8,015 nt of DNA from Deltaproteobacteria bacterium (GCA_030627405.1 DAOUSD010000054.1:1-8015), one strand, 5' to 3'. Counted from the first letter of the stretch, positions 1-5,515 are shown. Translations and numbers: made by a program. Notes: generated by a model from the letters alone, not told the origin.

Positions 1-2
1 AT

Positions 3-383
3 CTCAAGCTGTACGCTGATAAGAAGCGAATCAGAATTATTTATAAGGATATTGACCATGTCTCTTCACTCTCCCCAACACTTCAACAATCCAAGAGAAT
101 ATTTGAAAAGAAGTATCTGCCCAAACGCCCTATCGAGGAATCGATTGAGGTTGTGGCTGAGGGATTGGGTCTTAAACCTGAATTGATTTGTTCCGGAAGC
201 AGGCAAGAAAAGATTGCTGAGGCGAGGGCATTAGTTGCATATTTGGCAGTAGAAGAGACAGGACATAAATTGACAGATGTTGCCAGGATTCTGGGGGTTA
301 AGCGGGCGAGTATCAAACAGGCAGTAGTAAGAGGAAAAACAATTAGTGATAAGTACCCAGTACTGTTGGAAAAAAGGACGTAA
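3..383 (+). CDS. REP-associated transposase-like protein, C-terminal part (5' end outside window)
   Basis: The frame is open from the window edge to the TAA at 381-383, so the gene begins upstream; a GTG at 153 is an internal codon. The visible 126 residues end in a domain resembling the DnaA-like helix-turn-helix found at the C-terminus of many REP-associated (IS200/Y1-type) tyrosine transposases. It starts near EESIEVVAEGLGLKPEL, continues with a conserved basic/acidic helix (SRQEKIAEARALVAYLAV) and ends with the recognition-helix region DVARILGVKRASIKQAV. This domain would bind DNA; the catalytic HUH and Tyr motifs would be upstream and are not seen. A second, shorter tail of the same type lies at 5982-6086. 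A repeat motif at 396-410 follows directly, as expected for a transposase linked to REP-like repeats. The family call rests on remembered sequence patterns and could be another DnaA-HTH protein. Confidence 0.68.
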   Translation, partial: LKLYADKKRIRIIYKDIDHVSSLSPTLQQSKRIFEKKYLPKRPIEESIEVVAEGLGLKPELICSGSRQEKIAEARALVAYLAVEETGHKLTDVARILGVKRASIKQAVVRGKTISDKYPVLLEKRT

Positions 384-395
384 ACATACAAAACT

Positions 396-410
396 ACCAA
401 CGTCCCCTCC
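396..410 (+). repeat. REP-like motif copy 1 (ACCAACGTCCCCTCC)
   Basis: First of seven related copies of a 10-15 nt motif, all on the + strand. It lies 12 nt after the stop of the transposase-like gene and is followed directly by an orphan 3' coding tail. Confidence 0.6.
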
Positions 411-418
411 ACCGGTCC

Positions 419-505
419 CAGGTTAAACTCAAGGATGGTAAACTTGTGGAATTACCAAGAGTCGGTGGATTACATCACAGGTATGAGTGGAAGGAAGCTG
501 CTTAG
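419..505 (+). pseudogene. Orphan C-terminal coding tail of an unidentified gene
   Basis: In this frame the sequence reads QVKLKDGKLVELP followed by RVGGLHHRYEWKEAA and a TAG at 503-505. The run looks like a genuine protein C-terminus (alternating hydrophobic and charged residues, then Gly-Gly-Leu-His-His and an aromatic motif), but no start or upstream gene body exists. The frame continues upstream only into repeat motif copy 1. This is the same arrangement as at rfbF and legC, where a 3' gene fragment follows a repeat motif. I do not recognise the family; a transposase or integrase tail is one possibility. Confidence 0.35.
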
Positions 506-1015
506 AGTTTTTTCTTTTTCTAAAACCTGAAGCATTTACAAAAGCCAAAAGTAATCATTCAGAAACCTATAGAAACCTAATTTCATAGGTTGAATTGTCA
601 CATCTTCATATATTTTTGTTTCTGCATTTCCTGTAGTCATAACGCCGTCACATTTTTCTATGCTTTTATGCAAGTTTATGCAAAAAAAACTATCCTCATT
701 TTTTGATAAGGATAAATTTTTTTAATTTTTTTATGGCTGGATGCATTTTTAGGAAGGACAGACAGTTTAATAAAAGATTAAGTTTAAAAGTTGAGAACGT
801 CCCGTAGTTTTTCCGTCCCGTAGTTTTTCTCGTGTCTGTCTGTTTACCCCGTCAAATGCAGCGGGTCAGCTATTTAACCGGGGCTGTAAAATTCAGCAAA
901 TTCTGTTCCGTAGTCTGCTCTTAGTGGTTCATGAGCGTTTTTTCACTCAAAATTAAAAATTAAAAACTCAAAATTATATTGTATCCTGTCCAAACAAAGT
1001 TATTTAACTATTTAA
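506..1015. other. Non-coding AT-rich stretch with short repeats
   Basis: No convincing gene was found on either strand. It contains long T and A runs (around 680-730), a loose inverted repeat AACCTAT/ATAGGTT near 564-595, and ACAGACAG at 758-765 with its inverse CTGTCTGT at 836-843 enclosing the tandem repeat at 798-829. An AAAATTAAAAATTAAAAACT run lies around 950-970. It probably represents transposon/REP debris left between the transposase tail and the rfbF remnant. Confidence 0.6.
798..829 (+). repeat. Perfect 16-bp tandem duplication (CGTCCCGTAGTTTTTC x2)
   Basis: CGTCCCGTAGTTTTTC occurs at 798-813 and again without a gap at 814-829. The first copy begins inside a variant of the REP-like motif (GAACGTCCCG, 795-804). 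The pair is bracketed by the inverted 8-mers ACAGACAG (758-765) and CTGTCTGT (836-843), so the whole 758-843 unit may be one repeat element. Confidence 0.75.
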
Positions 1016-1025
1016 GGACGTCCCC
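1016..1025 (+). repeat. REP-like motif variant (GGACGTCCCC) at the rfbF breakpoint
   Basis: A variant of the repeated motif, lying 5 nt before the first codons that match RfbF. It marks the joint between foreign or intergenic DNA and the rfbF 3' remnant. Confidence 0.5.
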
Positions 1026-1030
1026 CTGAG

Positions 1031-1126
1031 CCTACAGGATTCTGGCAGGCAATGGACACACTGCGGGATAAAATAAAACTGGAAGAATACTGGAATACTG
1101 ATAATCCACCATGGAAGGTTTGGTGA
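1031..1126 (+). pseudogene. rfbF: rfbF 3' remnant (glucose-1-phosphate cytidylyltransferase C-terminus)
   Basis: Codons from about 1034 to the TGA at 1124-1126 read [20 protein letters not shown] and end NPPWKVW. This closely follows the conserved end of RfbF, which in enterobacterial homologues reads GFWQPMDTLRDK and ends in PWKVWE. RfbF makes CDP-glucose from CTP and glucose-1-phosphate, the step just before RfbG, and rfbF-rfbG-rfbH is the usual gene order. Only about 31 of the family's roughly 257 codons remain. Upstream the frame meets a TAA at 1013-1015, so no full enzyme can be made here. The breakpoint coincides with a GGACGTCCCC motif. Confidence 0.88.
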
Positions 1127-1132
1127 AGAGGA

Positions 1133-1204
1133 TGTTGAAAGGTTGAATTGTTGAGATGTTGAGATGTTGAGGGGTTGAGATGTTGAGGGGTTGAGATGTT
1201 GAAT
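1133..1204 (+). repeat. Tandem octamer array, nine NGTTGARN units
   Basis: Nine contiguous 8-nt units: TGTTGAAA, GGTTGAAT, TGTTGAGA, TGTTGAGA, TGTTGAGG, GGTTGAGA, TGTTGAGG, GGTTGAGA, TGTTGAAT. The array supplies both the ribosome-binding sequence (GAGGGG, 1185-1190) and the start codon (ATG at 1196) of the gene that follows. Other ATGs within it (1132, 1156, 1164, 1180) hit stop codons within five codons. Confidence 0.9.
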
Positions 1205-1576
1205 AATGAATATAAATTTACATTTGAAAAATTAGAAGTGTGGCATCTGGCAAAGGACTTTGCTAAGATGGTATATTTAATTACAAAAAAATTTCCTTCT
1301 GTTGAGCAGTTTGGATTGGTGAGCCAGATCAACAGGGCTGTAATTTCTGTTCCGTCAAATCTTGCGGAAGGGAGCGCTCGAACAAGCCGAAAAGACCAGG
1401 CTCATTTTTCACAGATGGCATACAGTTCGCTTATGGAAGTAGCCTGCCAGCTACAGATTGCACAGGAACTGGATTTTCTGAACATTAAGGAACTAAAAGA
1501 ACTTCGAAAGCACATTATTGAACTTTCTGCAAAAATTAACGCATTACGATCTTCTCAAATAAAGGCCCTTCAATGA
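1196..1576 (+). CDS. Four-helix-bundle protein (23S rRNA intervening-sequence protein family)
   Basis: This 126-residue protein has the hallmarks of the S23/four-helix-bundle family: the N-terminal FEKLEVWHLAKDF helix, the central QINRAVISVPSNLAEGSAR segment and a third helix with AYSSLMEVACQLQIA. The length matches the family's ~115-130 residues. Members are found inside 23S rRNA intervening sequences and scattered in accessory regions; their molecular role is not established. The ATG at 1196 is chosen because the family's N-terminus follows within a few residues and GAGGGG at 1185-1190 is well placed. The gene lies between rfbF and rfbG and is flanked by inverted octamer arrays. Its TGA stop (1574-1576) overlaps an ATG (1573) and is in the same frame as the RfbG homology downstream. 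Confidence 0.88.
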   Translation: MLNNEYKFTFEKLEVWHLAKDFAKMVYLITKKFPSVEQFGLVSQINRAVISVPSNLAEGSARTSRKDQAHFSQMAYSSLMEVACQLQIAQELDFLNIKELKELRKHIIELSAKINALRSSQIKALQ

Positions 1577-1591
1577 AAAAGCCCCCAACCA

Positions 1592-1623
1592 CTCAATCCT
1601 TCAACCCCTCAACCCTTCAACCT
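1592..1623 (-). repeat. Inverted octamer array, four units, in front of rfbG
   Basis: Units CTCAATCC, TTCAACCC, CTCAACCC and TTCAACCT are the reverse complement type of the NGTTGARN units at 1133-1204. They also form two 16-mers (1592-1607 and 1608-1623) that match at 14 of 16 positions. The array abuts the first RfbG-like codon (1622). Confidence 0.85.
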
Positions 1624-2710
1624 CTTTGGTGGCGTTTACACAGGAAAGCGAGTCCTCCTGACCGGCCACACCGGATTCAAAGGTTCGTGGCTTACGTTCT
1701 GGCTGGCACAAATGGGAGCTGAAGTGCTGGGTTATGCCCTGGAACCCAATACCAATCCGAACCATTTTTCAATGCTTGATATGCCCATAGAGTCTGTTGT
1801 CGGTGATATCAGGGATGGCAAGAATCTTTCAGACGTTTTTAAAAGATTTCAGCCGGAAATAGTTTTTCATCTCGCTGCCCAGCCTCTGGTCAGGCTGTCA
1901 TACAATGAGCCTGTTGAAACGTTCCAGACCAATGTCATGGGCACTGTCAATGTTTTTGAAGCCTGCCGGCAAACACCCTCTGTCAGAGCAGTTATAAATA
2001 TCACCAGTGATAAATGCTATGAAAACAGAGAGTGGGTATGGGGATATAGGGAAAATGATTCCATGGGCGGCTATGATCCCTACAGCGCTTCAAAAGGATG
2101 TTCCGAGCTGGTAACCACAGCCTACAGGAATTCTTTTTTTAACCTTGACGAATACGGCCGCAAGCATAATACTCTAGTGGCCAGTGTACGTGCCGGTAAT
2201 GTGATTGGCGGTGGAGACTGGGCAAAAGATCGCATTATAACTGATTTAATGGAAGCTGTCAGCCAGGAGAAAAAACTTTATATCAGAAATCCTAACGCAA
2301 CCCGTCCATGGCAGCATGTTCTGGAGCCGCTTTCCGGTTATCTGCTGCTTGGCCAAAAACTTCTAAAAGGGAAAAAAGAATTTGCCGAAGCCTGGAATTT
2401 CGGACCCAACGATGATGGGGCAATTCCGGTTGTGCAGATGGTGCAGGAGATGCAGAAAATCTGGAATAAAATTGATTATCAGGTTGAGCAGAATAAAAAT
2501 AATCCCCACGAAGCAGGTCTGCTTAAACTCGATTGTTCAAAGGCCCGGATAAAGCTGAACTGGAAAAATATCTGGAGTTCCGATACTACTTTTGCTAAAA
2601 TCGCAGAATGGTATCGTATGTTTTATGAAGAGGGATCTGTTATCACAGAATCACAGCTTGATGAATATGTTCGTGAATTGGAAAAAAATAGCTCAAAGCA
2701 TGGAAGGTGA
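1622..2710 (+). CDS. rfbG: CDP-glucose 4,6-dehydratase (RfbG), normal start displaced
   Basis: RfbG is an NAD-dependent short-chain dehydrogenase/reductase-type enzyme that turns CDP-glucose into CDP-4-keto-6-deoxyglucose. Homology begins at 1622 (LFGGVYTGKRVLLTG) and includes the glycine-rich NAD loop TGHTGFKG (1661-1684), HLAAQPLVRLSY, the catalytic YSASK motif (Tyr codon 2081, Lys codon 2093), RAGNVIGGGDW and a C-terminal EGSVITESQLDEYV segment. About 362 codons are present, close to full length. The frame has no ATG, GTG or TTG between the TGA at 1574 and the ATG at 1712. Starting at 1712 would remove the first strand and the NAD loop and probably give a dead protein. The native start seems to have been displaced by the four-helix-bundle cassette. 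The 3' end (SSKHGR) overlaps the next small gene and a repeat-like segment. Confidence 0.93.
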   Translation, partial: LFGGVYTGKRVLLTGHTGFKGSWLTFWLAQMGAEVLGYALEPNTNPNHFSMLDMPIESVVGDIRDGKNLSDVFKRFQPEIVFHLAAQPLVRLSYNEPVETFQTNVMGTVNVFEACRQTPSVRAVINITSDKCYENREWVWGYRENDSMGGYDPYSASKGCSELVTTAYRNSFFNLDEYGRKHNTLVASVRAGNVIGGGDWAKDRIITDLMEAVSQEKKLYIRNPNATRPWQHVLEPLSGYLLLGQKLLKGKKEFAEAWNFGPNDDGAIPVVQMVQEMQKIWNKIDYQVEQNKNNPHEAGLLKLDCSKARIKLNWKNIWSSDTTFAKIAEWYRMFYEEGSVITESQLDEYVRELEKNSSKHGR

Positions 2711-2713
2711 AAG
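2690..2713 (+). repeat. Repeat-like segment at the rfbG/antitoxin joint, matching the 6879-6902 array
   Basis: The 24 nt here (AGCTCAAAG, CATGG, AAGGTGAAAG) match 20 of 24 positions with AGCTCAAAG, TGTAG, AAGCTGAAAG in the array upstream of the PIN gene. It spans the rfbG stop and the ATG of the following antitoxin-like gene, so it may mark the left edge of the inserted toxin-antitoxin block. No inverted partner was found on the right side. Confidence 0.5.
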
Positions 2714-2912
2714 CGGAAAGCTTTTTATTAACGTGCCGAAGCAATTTGGGAGAAAAGTAGAGGTTATAATTTTGCCGGTTACGCAGGATACGAAAGAATA
2801 TTCTGATTGGACAGATGAAGAGTGGCAAGCCTTTAGCCTTCATAGTTTTATGAATACAAAAGACGATAAAGATGTAGACTGGAAGGAGTTTTTTGATGTT
2901 AAAAATGGGTGA
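2700..2912 (+). CDS. Orphan antitoxin-like protein, probably N-terminally shortened
   Basis: From the ATG at 2700 this encodes 70 residues with the pattern GKLFINVP, GRKVEVIILPV, then an acidic, Trp-containing tail (DWTDEEWQAF, DVDWKEFF). The layout parallels the antitoxin at 3246-3461: GxLxIxxP, KVxVIxxPV, an acidic tail, then W. Compared with that protein it lacks about ten residues at the front. The start overlaps the end of rfbG (ATG within the SKHGR codons), so translation could be coupled. A longer frame from 2592 lies wholly inside rfbG and is unlikely. No toxin follows; the next gene is a different antitoxin. It is probably a leftover from a partly lost pair or a decoy antitoxin. No DNA-binding motif is obvious. 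Confidence 0.6.
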   Translation: MEGESGKLFINVPKQFGRKVEVIILPVTQDTKEYSDWTDEEWQAFSLHSFMNTKDDKDVDWKEFFDVKNG

Positions 2913-2926
2913 TATACTCTTATAAA

Positions 2927-2933
2927 AAGGAGG
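2927..2933 (+). promoter_or_regulatory. Strong ribosome-binding site AAGGAGG for the VapB-like gene
   Basis: AAGGAGG lies 6 nt before the ATG at 2940 and fixes that start. A TATACT box at 2913-2918 could be a -10 element, but no good -35 was found at the right distance. Confidence 0.7.
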
Positions 2934-2939
2934 ATAGCT

Positions 2940-3161
2940 ATGTTAGCCGTTAAGGGTAGTTACGAAGACGGAAAGGTCAGGCTTTTGCAAGATGTAGGTA
3001 AGATTAAAAAAGCTCGAGTTTACGTTATTATAGCGCCTGAAGAGGAAGACACCATGGAAGAAGGTAAGCAACGTCTAAGAACGATACAGCAGATCAAGCC
3101 ATTCAAGATAAAAGGTGAAGCTTTATCTGAGACAATTATAAAGGAGCGATATCTGTCGTGA
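2940..3161 (+). CDS. VapB-like antitoxin of a PIN-type toxin-antitoxin pair
   Basis: A 73-residue protein opening with MLAVKGSYEDGKVRLLQ, the beta-strand start typical of small antitoxins that precede PIN toxins, followed by a second strand (ARVYVIIAPEEED) and a charged tail likely to wrap the toxin. Its TGA (3159-3161) overlaps the GTG start (3158) of a PIN-domain frame, the usual translationally coupled antitoxin-toxin order. The toxin is truncated to a stump, so this antitoxin has no working partner next to it. The exact antitoxin family (DUF104-like or similar) is uncertain. Confidence 0.72.
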   Translation: MLAVKGSYEDGKVRLLQDVGKIKKARVYVIIAPEEEDTMEEGKQRLRTIQQIKPFKIKGEALSETIIKERYLS

Positions 3162-3283
3162 ACGTATTTATGGATACCAGCGCTATTGTAAAAATATATT
3201 CGGGCAGTCAGGCCGAGCGGTTTTGTAGATACAAAAGGGGGTGTTATGATAGCAAAACAGATCGTGAAAGAAGTTTCTCGTGA
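3158..3283 (+). pseudogene. Truncated VapC/PIN toxin stump
   Basis: The GTG at 3158 starts MNVFMDTSAIVKIYSG, the first strand and first catalytic aspartate (the D of MDTSAIVK) of a PIN-domain ribonuclease. After about 16-20 residues the similarity stops. The frame then runs through the upstream region of the next antitoxin and ends at TGA 3281-3283 after 41 codons. A PIN toxin needs about 120-140 residues and three or four acidic residues, so this is inactive. The break is near 3205-3225, just before the AGGGGG site of the next antitoxin. This suggests that a second toxin-antitoxin module replaced the rest of the gene. Confidence 0.75.
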
Positions 3284-3461
3284 CGGAATACTTCATATTC
3301 AGATACCGGAATATAGCGGACAAAAAGTCAAGGTTATATACTTCCCCGTGAGTGAAGATAAAGATGAAGAAGAGCGTCTTGATTTTCTGGCTGCAACTTA
3401 TTTGGCAGCGATAGAGGATGACGAAGAAGAAGACGCCATCTGGGAGAAATATATAAAGTGA
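3246..3461 (+). CDS. Antitoxin of the MazF-like toxin
   Basis: This 71-residue protein has a strand-rich N-terminal half (IVKEVSRDGILHIQIP, GQKVKVIYFPV) and a strongly acidic C-terminal half (EDDEEEDAIWEKYIK). That is the usual architecture of a small antitoxin, with a folded N-terminal part and a flexible acidic tail that blocks an RNase. The ATG at 3246 is supported by AGGGGG at 3236-3241. Its TGA (3459-3461) overlaps the GTG (3458) of the MazF-like frame, so the two are translationally coupled. It resembles the orphan protein at 2700-2912, so the two antitoxins may share origin. The family name is not certain. Confidence 0.7.
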   Translation: MIAKQIVKEVSRDGILHIQIPEYSGQKVKVIYFPVSEDKDEEERLDFLAATYLAAIEDDEEEDAIWEKYIK

Positions 3462-5212
3462 AATCAATCTACCAGATCGGCGATTTAGTTATTTACAAGG
3501 TTGAATATAGAAATCCAAAAGGTGTCGTGAAAGGGAAACCGCGTCCTTTGATAATTATTTCTGAGCCAAATTCAAAGGGCGACTATCTTGCCATAGCAGG
3601 ATCGACCAAGATACACCAATGGGTTGACGAAGAACATATTTTAATTGCACCGGATATGGTGTTGGGAGGACGACTTGATAAACCGACCATTTTCCCTGCA
3701 AGCAAGCAAATTTTGATTGACTCAAAGTTTATCCGCGTTCAAATCGGTCGAATTCCGGTTCAACATTTGGAGATACTTCTTCGTCATTCTTTCTCACAAC
3801 ATACAAAAGCTTTTTTTCATGGAGTACATGCCCCAAAAATTGAGGCTCCCTTCATTCCCGGCAAATCCCGCATAAACTATGCTGGCCGGGTTTTTGATGC
3901 ATCTGAAATGATGAACCTTGTTGATGCCTCCCTTGACTTCTGGCTCACTGCGGGGCGGTATGACCGTGAATTCTGTGAAAAGTTGTCGGCATATCTCAAC
4001 ACTGCTGATATGCCTGATGTAAAATCCATTACACTCAATTCCGGGTCTTCAGCCAATCTCCTGGCTATAAGTTCTCTGACTTCGTCCAAGCTGGGCGACT
4101 TGAAACTTTCTGAAGGTGATGAAGTTATAACCGTTGCGGCAGGGTTCCCGACAAGCATTGCTCCTATAGTTCAAAACAGCCTTATTCCGGTTTTCGTGGA
4201 TGTTGAGTTGGGAAGCTATAACATTGACACAGGGAAGATCGAAGAGGCAATATCAGAAAAAACAAAAGCTGTTTTTTTAGCTCACACCCTTGGAATGCCA
4301 TTTGATCTAAATAAAATTTTAGAGTTGGCGGAAAAATACAGACTTTGGGTGATCGAAGACAATTGCGATGCGTTAGGCGCTGAATACACCCTGAAAAGAG
4401 AGTACAATCTGATCAGAAATAAAAAAGTATCCGGCAGGGGAAAAACAGGGACATTCGGCCACATCGGCACATCAAGCTTTTATCCTGCTCATCAGATAAC
4501 CATGGGAGAAGGAGGCGCTGTTTACACCTCGGATATTGACTTGTATCGTATCGCCGAATCGTTTCGTGACTGGGGCCGTGATTGCTGGTGTGAACCTGGA
4601 TGCGACAATACCTGTGGAAAACGATTCAAGCAGCAGCTCGGCAAACTTCCTTTTAGTTATGACCATAAATATACTTATTCACATATTGGATACAATCTGA
4701 AAATAACCGATATGCAGGCGGCTATTGGCGTTGCTCAAATGGATAAGATTCCAGCGTTTGCTGAAAAACGATTGCAAAACTGGAAACGTTTGGAAAATGG
4801 CTTAAAAGATCTAAAGGATGTGTTTATTCTGCCAATATATCCAAAAAACTCCATTCCCTCACCTTTTGGTTTTGCCCTCACGGTTCGTGATAATGCAAAA
4901 TTTACAAGAGAGGACATTGTATCTTTTCTGGAAAAAAATAATATACAGACCAGGACAGTTTTTGCCGGTAACATGCTCCGTCAACCGGCTTTTGCCGATG
5001 CAAAGATCAAGCTTCGTATCGGAAATTCGCCTCTTTTAATTTCTAAAAATCTTACCGATGAACAATACAGCCGCCTGCCGAATACAGAGATTATCATGCA
5101 CAGGACATTCTGGGTTGGAGTTTATCCTGGGATGACGGAAGAAATGGTTGATTTTATGATTAATAAGATAAGGGAATTCGTGAAAGATAAAGGAAAGAAG
5201 GAGGAGGAATAA
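3458..5212 (+). CDS. rfbH: MazF-like toxin fused in frame to RfbH (CDP-4-keto-6-deoxyglucose 3-dehydrase)
   Basis: One 584-codon frame joins two proteins. Residues 1 to about 110 look like a whole MazF/PemK-type mRNA endonuclease: GDLVIYKVEY, GKPRPLIIIS with Arg29, AGSTKIHQW with Thr50 (aligning with the catalytic Arg/Thr pair of the family), and a closing IQIG-like strand and helix. From about residue 115 the protein is RfbH, a PLP- and [2Fe-2S]-dependent enzyme that, with an RfbI-type reductase, removes the 3-hydroxyl of CDP-4-keto-6-deoxyglucose. RfbH hallmarks include APFIPGKSRINYAGRVFD, GSSANLLA, SFYPAHQITMGEGG with His345 in place of the usual PLP lysine, and cluster cysteines C303, C376, C378 and C386. 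RfbH itself has no ATG or GTG start near the joint; only a TTG at 3767 lacking a ribosome site. It ends in a lysine/glutamate tail made by the next gene's ribosome-binding sequence. Confidence 0.92.
   Translation: MKSIYQIGDLVIYKVEYRNPKGVVKGKPRPLIIISEPNSKGDYLAIAGSTKIHQWVDEEHILIAPDMVLGGRLDKPTIFPASKQILIDSKFIRVQIGRIPVQHLEILLRHSFSQHTKAFFHGVHAPKIEAPFIPGKSRINYAGRVFDASEMMNLVDASLDFWLTAGRYDREFCEKLSAYLNTADMPDVKSITLNSGSSANLLAISSLTSSKLGDLKLSEGDEVITVAAGFPTSIAPIVQNSLIPVFVDVELGSYNIDTGKIEEAISEKTKAVFLAHTLGMPFDLNKILELAEKYRLWVIEDNCDALGAEYTLKREYNLIRNKKVSGRGKTGTFGHIGTSSFYPAHQITMGEGGAVYTSDIDLYRIAESFRDWGRDCWCEPGCDNTCGKRFKQQLGKLPFSYDHKYTYSHIGYNLKITDMQAAIGVAQMDKIPAFAEKRLQNWKRLENGLKDLKDVFILPIYPKNSIPSPFGFALTVRDNAKFTREDIVSFLEKNNIQTRTVFAGNMLRQPAFADAKIKLRIGNSPLLISKNLTDEQYSRLPNTEIIMHRTFWVGVYPGMTEEMVDFMINKIREFVKDKGKKEEE
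5198..5207 (+). promoter_or_regulatory. Strong ribosome-binding site AAGGAGGAGG inside the rfbH 3' end
   Basis: The sequence lies 8 nt before the ATG at 5216 and within the last codons of rfbH, where it encodes part of the KKEEE tail. It fixes the UPF0175 start and allows coupling to rfbH translation. Confidence 0.72.
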
Positions 5213-5215
5213 AAC

Positions 5216-5515
5216 ATGAATACAACGAAAATGGAACCGATAGAAATAAATCTTCCTCAAGACATAATCTTTGCCATGAGGGGGCTGGAGAAACCGGGAT
5301 GGGTTAAAAAGAAATTAAAAATAGCATTGGCGATCCTCTTATTTCAAGAAGGAACCATATCGCTTGGAAAGGCGACAGAACTGACAGAAATGAGCAGAGT
5401 CGGATTTATGGAAGTTTTAAAGGAACACGACATCCCTGCCTATGAGTATGGCGATAAGAGTTTTGAAAAAGACCAACAAGCGATAGACCGATATCGCGAA
5501 ATGGTTGAAAAATGA
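5216..5515 (+). CDS. UPF0175 family antitoxin
   Basis: This 99-residue protein carries the UPF0175 signature: IALAILLFQEGTISLGKATE, then LTEMSRVGFMEVLKEHDIP, then a YEYGDKSFEKD tail. The middle segment is a predicted helix-turn-helix that would bind the pair's own promoter. Family members normally sit directly before a DUF3368 PIN-like toxin, as here. The stop overlaps the toxin start by ATGA (5512-5515), so toxin synthesis depends on antitoxin translation. The gene follows rfbH by only 3 nt and probably shares its transcript. Confidence 0.88.
   Translation: MNTTKMEPIEINLPQDIIFAMRGLEKPGWVKKKLKIALAILLFQEGTISLGKATELTEMSRVGFMEVLKEHDIPAYEYGDKSFEKDQQAIDRYREMVEK

Larger units (their letters stand above)
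1133..1623 (+). mobile_element. Putative small cassette: four-helix-bundle gene flanked by inverted 8-nt repeat arrays
   Basis: A single small gene is bracketed by an array of nine NGTTGARN octamers on the left (1133-1204) and four inverse octamers (YTCAAYCN type, 1592-1623) on the right. The unit sits exactly between the rfbF stop and the conserved start of RfbG homology, genes that are normally adjacent. A 7-bp direct repeat, TTTGGTG (1119-1125 and 1625-1631), lies just outside and could be a target duplication. However, both copies fall in conserved codons (PWKVW of RfbF and FGGVY of RfbG), so chance is possible. Mobility is inference; no transposase is encoded inside. Confidence 0.45.

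Noticed and set aside
1012..1332. 106-codon frame on the - strand across the rfbF remnant and octamer array
   Set aside because: Its serine/threonine/proline/histidine-rich middle is just the translated octamer repeats, and it overlaps clearly coding + strand sequence.
1119..1631. TTTGGTG direct repeat as proof of a target-site duplication around the four-helix-bundle cassette
   Set aside because: Both copies lie in conserved codons (KVW of RfbF, FGG of RfbG), and merging them does not give a sensible ancestral rfbF end plus rfbG start, so it stays only a possibility.
2592..2699. Longer N-terminus for the antitoxin-like gene from ATG 2592
   Set aside because: It lies wholly inside conserved rfbG codons in another frame and shows no antitoxin-like features before 2700.
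3877..4974. Several - strand frames opposite rfbH
   Set aside because: They are shadows of the strongly conserved RfbH frame and have no ribosome sites or recognisable motifs.
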